A stretch of DNA of 64,000 nucleotides, from positions 87,680,840 to 87,744,839 of the forward strand of contig CM043971.1 of assembly GCA_014529385.2 (NCBI GenBank), given 5' to 3'. The notes under the pieces were generated by a model, which did not search any database, had not been told where the DNA came from, and saw nothing but the letters and a program-made list of their open reading frames with translations. The DNA comes from Adiantum capillus-veneris. Taxonomy: Eukaryota > Streptophyta > Polypodiopsida > Polypodiales > Pteridaceae. Position 1 is the stretch's first letter; each line of letters opens with the position of its first letter. Below are positions 55,621-64,000 of this stretch, in pieces. Position numbers and translations under genes: made by a program.

Positions 55621-57994
55621 TGATAGCCGTTTTTCGGCTCTTTGTAATTGCCACAGTGAGTTACCTCACCCTACCAAAATCACCCAAACACTGTGGCTAT
55701 CCCTACCATTTCACTGTACATAGGCGTGCGTGAGTCACGGGACTTTTCCCATATCTTCTTAAAAAAACCCTCAATTAGCTAGTCATTGGGCTAGTTGAGC
55801 CAAAAAAAAATAAAAAATATAAGTATATTATGGCCCATGCGTATGTAAATATTTCTTTGTATATAGGGCCTAAATAAAAGTTTTTTTCATAATTATTTTG
55901 GTATTTATTTAAATATTTCTACCTAGGTGTGTGTTATTTATGCTCTGTACATTGCCTCACCATTACCACAATTTTTTCTTACCATTTTTCATACTCTTTA
56001 TTCCATATAGAAATATTTTCATGTAAGCTTCTCTTATATTTGGTGTAACTCCACCCCAACAAAAATCCAAAAAAACTAGTTTTATTTATGTGTATATTTT
56101 TCACTATTGTGATTTTTCCCTTCCTACATCTATTTTGTTTTTTTTTTTCTAAAAAATTAGAACACCAAAAATATTTATCTTTTTATGGTAGCCTCATAAT
56201 GAGAGAGATTTCTTTTGACCCCTTTATATTATTCCCACTTATATTATTTATATTTGACATGTACATATTTTTTAGACCCCTCAATATTTGATTTTCTTAG
56301 TTGTACTATTCACTTATATCATGATCTCAACAATATCTTCAATTATAGACCTACCAAATAAGGTCAAGGGTAGGTGGCATGCATACATGCACTATGGAGG
56401 GCTCACTCTTGGAGGTATTCAAATGAATCATCCAAAGAAGGACCCCACAAGGACCTTGTGCAGTGGAAAAAAACGGTCGGTTTTGCTGAATTTTTAAAGT
56501 TCACTTGCTCTCCGAATTTGAAAAGGGGATACAAACAAAAGTTGTAGCTCGTGGGCTGAACTTTTGCCTCAAAATTTTTTCATATTTTTTTGAGCTACGA
56601 GCTGTGAGCTATGATTTTATTAGTGGACCCCAGTTTTCCCATGCTATGCAGCCACACTCTCTCTTCCACTTTATCATTTTCCTCTTTCACACACACTTCT
56701 CCACTCATCATCCCCACCTCTCTCACCACTCCTCTCTGCACCCTACTCATCTTCTCCTCAACCTTGAAGAATAAGAGAAACCATGGTGAACTCATACCTC
56801 CCACACACAATTCCATTCCAAAATTGACCACCTAGTCTCATTTTTCCTCCTCCAAATTACCCATATCTATCAAAAAAACCACAAAATTCAGCCTCTTCTC
56901 TTAAAAGACAGCATCATGGTGGTTGATTACTCAGCTTCAATTACCTTGTCTCTCAAGGAAGGTCAAGAGTGGAGAAAAAATGTACCGTCAAAGCTAGTGG
57001 ACCGTCAACAAGCGTCAAAATTGGCCCTACTCAAGACACTTGGAGCATCAACCTTGTAAGGAATCCACCTTTTCTTACCTCTTAAGATTTTTTCTTCCTT
57101 ATTTGTATCCTACATGGATACTCCCATTGTAAATATCCAATTCCATTTGTAAATTAATACTAACTCTACTAACACTAACCCACTATGAAAAGTCCTATCA
57201 CCTCCATTTCTCTCCTCTCTCTTTTCCCACCAACTTCTTGATAATTCCAAGCAAAAGAAATTAGATAAATTGCTGAAAATCTAACCCAACCATGGTTAGA
57301 GGAGTAACCCTAGCCTTCAAAATTGCTATAAAAGGAGGGTGTAGCTAGCACAAAGGGGAGCCATAAGCAAGAGCACTATGCTATAGCTTGAGAAGCCAAG
57401 CTCAACCTCTCTAGAAGGTGCTCTTGAGTGGAAGCTCATTGTCTTATGCATGTGCATGTGTTGTAATAGGGGATTAGCAAGGGAACTCTATGCCATTTGT
57501 AAGAGAGAGAGTGTTCATTCAATTGAGAGTAGGAAATCTATCATTTCTCCTACTAGTGTAAGCCCAACATTTGCTGAATCAAGGAGGGTGGATTTGGACT
57601 AAGCTTGGATACTTTGTCTCCCTTCCAACGTGAAGTAATGGACAACAATGATGCGTAAGTGTCTTGGTGTTTTTTGTTAAATTCTTGATAGCTTGTCTCT
57701 GGTGTTGTCATCAATCTAGCCATAAATCCCACATACTGTAAGAGGGCGACAGGGTGGAGAGGACTCCCTAGGCCTTAAGACAGTGATTGGGGTGGTTTTT
57801 TTCTTGTGATGCGTTGTGGTGAAATTTACGCAAGCTATGTTGAACAAATACTAATCTCACTTTGATTTGTCATGACAGATTTGTAAGAAGGTATTAACGC
57901 AACAAGCACCCTCTCCCCCTTTTTCTCTCTTTCTTACATATATATATTTATGTTTGCTTGATCATTAACGATACACTTCAAAGCAGCCCGAGCA

Positions 57995-58030
<36 letters not shown>

Positions 58031-58289
58031 TTTTAGTGTGTGAGAGTATTCCATTGGTGTTAGGGTTAGTGTAAATTCCTTGCTTGTTTGTGGGTTGCTC
58101 TAACGATTCTCCTCTTTTGCGTCCTAGTTCGCTCTTAAACTAGGTGGTTCCCCTTGTGTAGTTGGGATTTGGCTGGGGGTTTGTTGTTTTGGTTTGTGTT
58201 GTGTTGTGCCCCAGCCCCATTGAGCAGCACGGGAGCCTTGAAGGGTGTCTAGAGGTTGCTCTTCTTGTTGCCCGCCCCGGACCGCCTCA
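55621..58289 (+). repeat. 3' LTR
   Basis: Nearly identical to 47057-49719. The CT run near its end is longer (about 58000-58026). Followed by ATAG, as before the left LTR. Confidence 0.95.
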
Positions 58290-60901
58290 ATAGCTTTGAA
58301 GGGGGATGTGGAAATGTCCTAGTCAACGTAAGAGTTGTGAGGTGACATACTTGCTCCCCCTAAATGTGAGGAGGAAGAGTGCATCTTGCAAATTGTGCTT
58401 AAATGAAACTCACTCGTTTATGCCTACAAGCTAGTCAATAAGCTAGTTTGCTATTGTGTGTAGACGTAAAAATCACCTCTATGTTGACATGGAACTTGCT
58501 TGTCTGGGTTCCTTTACATCTGGTTGTATCTGTGATGTGGTACATCAACCCTTTTGCACATTGGTTTGTTGATGATCTTACATTCTACTTGAGATACACT
58601 TGTAGACCTTAAGTAGATTGTATGGTGTTCATTCAATTCGGTCCCGAATCTAGAAAAAGACACCTCAAATGTTGATTAAGTGAAGGGTGAGTTAAAGAAA
58701 TAAAAAGGCCCATGGAAATGGAAAGTCAAAAGACTTCACGCCTAAAACAAAGAGGTGGTCGATTGCATTTATTCTTCCTTCACCTTCCTTCAGTAGCGTG
58801 TCCTCCTCTTAGAAGTTTTCTTGGACTATGTAGGTAGAGTTTCCTTGCTTTATGTAAGATGGTAAATTTATTCATTTTGAAGCCATTAAAAGATAAAATC
58901 ATAAATAAGTAACAATATAAACACATTCCTCATACATATATTGTAGCACGTTTGTAATAATAGGCAACGAACTAGAATCAAGAGGTTGAACCATCGCTAG
59001 ACAATTGTTTCAGACATGGCTATTAATTTGGACAATGATCAAACTCCTATGAATACTCCTTTTTATCCAAAAAGTGAAGAGAAACTTTGGAAAATAGCAT
59101 TTAAAAACTATCATGTCTTTCTATTCACAAGACTTTCAAGGCCCCTTAGGGACACTTGGCGAGCAATGAAAATTAAACGACCTTCACCCATAGTGCACTA
59201 GTGCCTTTAACATGCCAAAAATACTATGATATAGCCCCAAATTTAAAGGACCGTATACATTGTCTTTCCTACGAACCATAATCTTTAGAGATATCCATCC
59301 TCAACATTGAAGGAAGATCCAACTAGTGTTTGGGATATTCTTTTAGATGTTTTGAATACCGATAATAGTTCAATAATATTTATAGCTAGCTATTCCAATT
59401 TTTAATCAAAGGCAGTGTCCTTGTCTACTGTAGACGACCTTGTTTTTTATGCCAAAGACCTATTGTGAGGTGTGTTGACGGATGCAGAGAAATAGCTGCA
59501 TGCGACTGGGTGACGTAGAGATAGGCATGGCCGGGAGTGGGTGTTGACCGCTGGGTCAACAACACAACATAACTCAAGTTTCGTACCAAAGTCTTATCTT
59601 TTGTGAGTTATGAAATGCTGTGGATTATGGCTATAAACGTCATTTGTAATGAGTAGTTATTCTAGTTTCAGAAGCCGGGGTGCAATGGCACTTCCAGATT
59701 GTAAATACAAAGCCATTTGACCCTTTCAACCCCATTTTTTGGTTAAACCTAAGGTAGCCTTAGTATATAAGGTAACTAGGTCATTTTGTAAAAGGGACTT
59801 TTTTCATAATCAAAAAACTTTAGCGCTGCCGTCTACTGTGTGTGAGAGAGAAAGAGAGTGTGTGAGAGAGAAAGAGAGTGAGCGTGAGCTTCATCCTCTT
59901 GCTACGCCCAGCTCGCTCAACACATTGGAGATCCGACTGCACCATTGTTGTAGGCTCGAGGAGAGCTACGCGACGACGCCAAGCATTCCACGCGAGACAA
60001 AGCGCACACGCCGACGCATCTACGAGCTATTTGTGGCTGTAAGTGTATCCAACGATGTCTGTTTTCTGCGTGCTAGTAGTCTATAGAATCGTGGCGACAT
60101 AAGCTACGCATAGGTACTCATAAATTTCAGTTTCGGGCACTTTCAAAATTCTGTTCTGTCATCCTATGCGTTTTCCGCAGATGGGTTTAGAGTGAGGGTT
60201 TTGAGTGTAGAAGCTTAGGGATAGGTGTATCCTAGTGAGGGGATGGTGTTCCTTAAGTTTCATACGAATCTCGCATGATTAGGTGAGTTACCTTCTGTAT
60301 GTGTGTCTGTGTCTAGGTGGTGTAGTTGAGAGCAGTGAGGTTCTTGATTGTGGTTTAGTTGGTCTTCCAGAGTGTTGTATGTGTAGGATGGTCTCAGCCT
60401 GACAAGCTAAAGAGATTTCCTCCGTGTGCCTATCGTGTCATCTGTGTCCTCGATTGACATTATGTTGATCTAGGTAGTGTTTGCATGCACTTCGTGGGTG
60501 TGTGAGTTGCTCTCCGTCCAACAGTGGGTGACGCAAAGAAATACCTGCACGCCAGTAGAAGGCTGTTCTGAACTATGCTGAGAGACGCAGAGAAGCACAT
60601 GTGTTGATCCCAAGAAAGACGTGCACGTAGAAAGAGGTGAGTTATGCTCCCGTAGTGCTGTGTGTGTGTATGTGTGTCTTTGAGAGAGTGTGATTTTCGC
60701 TGCAGTTTTATGGGAATGGTTTATATTTGTCTGATAATTGCCCGTTTGGTCGAGTATCTCCTGCATTGTGCTCTGATGTGAGGCTAATAATTGCCTGCTT
60801 GGTTGAGTATCTCATGCATTGTGCTCTGATGCGAGGCCAGGGGTATTAGTCCCAATATAGGATTGAGGTACAACATTTGAAATTGCTTGTAGGTAGCAAA
60901 T
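58290..60901. other. Interval between the Tat element and the Rep-like gene
   Basis: No gene supported. GAAGGGGGA followed by TGTGGAAATGTCC at 58298-58318 resembles a polypurine tract and LTR start, perhaps of an older element. A W-box palindrome lies at 59542-59561, a 22-bp repeat (TGTGAGAGAGAAAGAGAG twice) at about 59838-59880, and a 53-bp duplication at 60734-60839. The last part may be the leader or an intron of the Rep-like gene. Confidence 0.4.
60734..60839. repeat. 53-bp tandem duplication
   Basis: AATTGCC...GCATTGTGCTCTGATG starts at 60736 and again at 60789 with a handful of differences. It lies just upstream of the Rep-like frame. Confidence 0.85.
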
Positions 60902-61780
60902 ATGGCACGGTTGAAAAGTGAAGCCAGAGCTAGGCTTGATCTAGATGAACACGTTGTTCCAAAGAGGAAAAGACCAAGTCTTACAAGGGTAGAGGATTCG
61001 ATTCAAGGTGATTCAAGGGAGAACAATGTCAATGGTTCTCGACCAAGCAGTAGAGTCATGGAAGTAAGTGGGACTATTTCTGTGGGCGGTGATGATACTG
61101 ATGCGATGCTCTTAGCATGCATGAAATTGTTCCTTGAGAATGAAAGTCTGGCTGGTCTATGCGCATTGGAGAGGGGAGGGACTGCCTTGCAACTTCATTT
61201 TCAGATGGTTGTCCGACTATGGGCAACATCGCTTATAGCTGTTAACAAGAAAATCAAAGGATACTTGGGGTGGGACAAAGTGACTCTTGCAAGGGGGATG
61301 GTTTTGTGTCAAGCTTTAAAACATCATAAAATGCATACATTCGAGGGGATTCTCGGGTATTGATTGAAAGAACAGGATGAGCCACACTTTAGGAAAGTAA
61401 TGCATAATGTGACTGCTACTGATGTTAACAAAGGGATAGAATTGTATAGTCTCTATGGAGCTGATGAGCTGAAGAACAGAGTGTTCTTGATGCCAGTAAA
61501 CATTTTGGAAATTCAAACTCCACCATCAAGCAGGAAATGATTTCTTATCAACGCTACATAGGATGGTGAAGACATGAAAGTATTATCCATCGTCTTCGTG
61601 GATTACTCCATATCAGGGGCGGGGAATGCAAACGGGGAAAATAAAATCGCTTTGGAGGTGCATGATCTACCCATCAACTACAACGTACCAAGACATTGTT
61701 AGCATTTTTGTTAGCAATGACATGTATACAACAACTCACCCACGAGCGGACTGGTTTCTGTCTTGCTGGCAAGAAAGACA
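60902..61780 (+). pseudogene. Rep-like HUH/HUQ endonuclease gene of a plant transposon, broken
   Basis: The first frame, 60902-61363, starts MARLKSEARARLDLDEHVVP. It reads GLCALERGGTALQLHFQMVV, similar to Rep motif II (His-hydrophobic-Gln), then LGWDK and HTFEGILGY. TGA at 61361-61363 falls directly after the Tyr, and LKEQDEPHFRKV follows in the same frame, so Tyr-x-x-Lys (motif III) is split by the stop. The frame continues to 61540 (GADELKNRVFLMPVN), shifts, and goes on with WITPYQGRGM and LWRCMIYPSTTTYQDI to 61780, where a copia LTR begins. Rep proteins nick single-stranded DNA for rolling-circle or replicative transposition; Replitrons are eukaryotic transposons of this sort. The family assignment is by motif and memory only. 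Confidence 0.5.
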
Positions 61781-61972
61781 TGTTGGGGTATAAAGCCCAA
61801 TGTGGTCGCCCAGGTAAGTGGGCAGGCCGCCAGGTATGTACACATATTCTTTTGTAAAAACCTAATAAGAACTCACTATGCTCTACACATTACAATAGAG
61901 CGAGTTCACCATATCGTCGTGCTCTTCTTCTCGCACTTTCTCTCGCGTCGCACTTCCGCTCGTACTCCTTCA
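61781..61972 (+). repeat. 5' LTR of a Ty1/copia element
   Basis: TGTTGGGGTATAAAGCCC to GTACTCCTTCA, 192 bp, two bases before the primer site. The left edge is supported by the abrupt end of the Rep-like coding sequence at 61780. AGACA precedes it and is a possible target duplication. Confidence 0.65.
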
Positions 61973-61974
61973 AT

Positions 61975-61986
61975 TGGTATCAGAGC
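61975..61986 (+). promoter_or_regulatory. Primer-binding site, tRNA-iMet
   Basis: TGGTATCAGAGC, the exact canonical plant copia primer site. Confidence 0.85.
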
Positions 61987-63069
61987 TCAGATCGAGGCTC
62001 AGGGCAGCACTGTAGGAGGCTAGAGTCACCAACTCAGATTGGAGTGAAATTCGACAGGCAAAGACACGGCCCCAAATCTCGTGGGAGTAACCGAAGGCCT
62101 TGGTGTTGTCAGATTTTCATTCTGAGGTCATCTCGGCCACCGTTCGGCTTCGACAAAGGTCTGCGCATGCCATTTTCGACTACGTGGTCTCAGCGGGTGC
62201 AGATCCGACTCTGCAAATTTGGGGTTTTCGGCCTACGACTGCAGGTGCTGAGGATATCGACACTCCCAGAGTGTTGATTTGTGGCTGTCTACACATCGAA
62301 GGACGGCTCACAGTTCTTGGAGGCGTGTCACATACGAGACTGGCGCATCTACACACAGACTATAGGCGACATCCACTAGTTCATCAGGTAGCTTGTGTTT
62401 GCTGCTTGATATTCTAGATTTCATCCTGACATTGCAGGTAATTCCACATGGGATGTATTGTCAGAGATGATGTATGTCTGTTGAGGGTTTGCTGGCTGTG
62501 AGTCACTCAGCAAACAACCGCCGCAGCGGTTACAGCATACAGTGGGAAATTTGTGGATGTATGACTTTGTGGGAAGTCTATGTACTGTCAGATTTACTGC
62601 AGCCTTTGTTGAGGGTCGAGTGAGGTTTTATTGAGCTGGGGGATTCTCGAATGTTGAGATCCTTTCGGTGATACAGGTCTTGGAGCGATCCCTTGAGCAC
62701 CCTTAGATAGGCAGCTAGGATGTATTGACTGTGAGTTAGACAGTTGGGATTGCATCTTTGCTTTACTGCCGTTGAGGCATTGTCGCAGTCTATGCTTATA
62801 GGACAGTGACAGGACCGTGAGAGACAGTACAGGTGCAAGACAGGTTAACCCGCAGCTTACAATGTCAGAGAGACAGTGTTTTTTGAGTTGTTTTTTGGTT
62901 TGTTTTTAGTACACCAGAGCCATTTTACAAAGGAGACTCTGCCAAAATTTCTGCAGAATCTGAAGCTTTCTTGGTTCATTTGACAGGTTGATATTGGTTC
63001 AGAGGTCAGTTTACAGGGAAAAGTCTGCCGAATTTTTCCCAGAAAAGTAAACTACTGTGAAGCGTAGCT
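61987..63069 (+). other. Long copia leader without a gene
   Basis: About 1.1 kb between primer site and gag ATG. No conserved frame; contains several short ATG frames. Confidence 0.6.
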
Positions 63070-64000
63070 ATGGCTGGATCACAAGACACTGCTCTTTACA
63101 ATATCAAGAAGCTGGATGGAACCAATTTCCCATTGTGGAAGAAGCAGATTTGGCATGTGTTGGTACAAAAGAAGCAGATAAAACCTATAAAGCTCAAGGG
63201 GATAAAACTAGAAGATATGGACGAAGATGAATGGAGCGAAATGGATGAATTGGCACTTTCTACCATTATGTTGACTTTGGCAGAAAGCGTTTACTTCAAT
63301 GTAGCAGACGAGATGTCGGCTTATCAAGCATGGTTAAAGCTGAGTGATCTTTATGGATTAAGAAGCTTGTTGACTTGAAGATGAAAGAAGGGACACCTAT
63401 GTCCAATCATCTGAATGAATTCAACACAATCTATAGTCAGTTGTCAGCTCAAGGTGTCAAGTTTGATGAACCTGTTAGAGCTATGTTCCTGTTGATCACA
63501 TTGCTGGAAAGTTGGGACACTTTTCGCAGAGCTTTGAGTAATTCTGCACCTCTAGATGGTTTGAACATAGCAGGTGTAGAAGGAGGTCTGCTTACTGAAG
63601 AAACCAATAGAAAGACAATGGACAAAGGCAAAGGAACAGCCTTAGTTGTCAGGGGAAGGACCAAAGAAAAGTACAAAGGTGGAAAGAGGAATCAATCTCG
63701 TAGCAAGTCCCGCAGTGCTAAAGGCAAGAGTGACATAGAATGCTACCATTGTGGCAAGAAGGGTCCATGAAAAGAGACTGCAGAGAATGGAAAGCAGAAA
63801 AAGGCAAAGAGAAAGCTGAAGACCATGGTGAGAAGAACAAGTCCTCAGTGAAGATTCAAGAAATAAATGTGACAAACACTGTTGCAGAGGATGACAGTCG
63901 AGTGTCAGGAGACATCTACTTCTTGAAGAATACAATGGACTCAGCTCTTCTTATAGCATCTGATGGAAATGCACCGAGTGACTGGATTATAGACTCAGGG
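63070..64000 (+). pseudogene. Ty1/copia gag and start of protease, frameshifted, runs off window
   Basis: MAGSQDTALYNIKKLDGTNF, then FPLWKKQIWHVL and YQAWLKLSDLY are the copia Gag (UBN2/retrotran_gag) start. A frameshift near 63360 leads to KMKEGTPMSNHLNEFNTIYS and a basic Ser/Arg-rich stretch. The CCHC knuckle begins CYHCGKKG and is broken by a lost base at about 63767; the other frame gives MKRDC. The frame then runs to the edge with DWIIDSG, the start of the copia protease. The missing pol lies beyond the window. Confidence 0.88.

Larger units (their letters stand above)
47057..58289 (+). mobile_element. Complete Tat-lineage Ty3/gypsy retrotransposon, recent insertion
   Basis: 11.2 kb element with two LTRs of 2663 and 2669 bp that differ at about 16 positions plus a CT-run length, so near 99.4% identical. 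ATAG stands before the left end and after the right end as a short target-site duplication. The order is LTR, primer site, two small ORFs, gag, PR-RT-RH-aRNH-IN, polypurine tract, LTR. Pol is damaged by stops, one frameshift and a catalytic change, so this copy was probably mobilised in trans or decayed quickly. Confidence 0.95.

Overview
The window is nuclear DNA from a land plant with a large, transposon-dominated genome. The evidence is one multi-exon ionotropic glutamate receptor-like (GLR) gene with interstitial retroelements in and beside its introns, several Ty3/gypsy and Ty1/copia retroelements, an L1-type LINE and abundant GA/CT microsatellites. A fern, another seed-free vascular plant or a gymnosperm would fit, but the sequence alone does not fix the species.

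Layout. 1-4122: broken Athila/Tat-like Ty3/gypsy pol (PR-RT-RH-IN). 4745-5310: C-rich minisatellite. 5495-7663: a 723-codon frame downstream of integrase, broken only by three stops. 8642-11234: an LTR element with a gag-like frame, a polypurine tract and a 1.26 kb LTR but no pol. 11235-16370: minus-strand LTR debris, including four TGACG hairpin repeats. 16469-25999 (minus): six exons of a GLR gene, 816 codons, whose last exon (M4 and tail) is not in the window. Its 5.2 kb third intron holds a foldback MITE, a TRIM-like element and long microsatellites. 26000-30296: promoter side and mostly anonymous DNA. 30297-32618 (minus): broken transposase-like gene. 35079-36250 (minus): copia integrase fragment. 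36348-39980: Ty3/gypsy LTR, gag and protease start. 41203-45360: LINE with a perfect 16-bp target-site duplication. 47057-58289: a complete, recent Ty3/gypsy element with 2.66 kb LTRs and two RNase H domains (Tat lineage), carrying two related small ORFs ahead of gag. 60902-61780: remnant of a Rep (HUH/HUQ-type) endonuclease-like gene, interrupted at 61781 by a copia element that runs off the window end.

Only the GLR gene looks like a functional host gene. The rest is mobile DNA in several nested layers. Many stops in the element reading frames are TAG or TAA where a C-to-T change at a glutamine codon is the simplest origin, which points to decay by methylcytosine deamination. The most novel candidates are the Rep-like gene, the minus-strand transposase-like gene, the paired small ORFs in the recent Ty3/gypsy element, and the post-integrase frame at 5495-7663.
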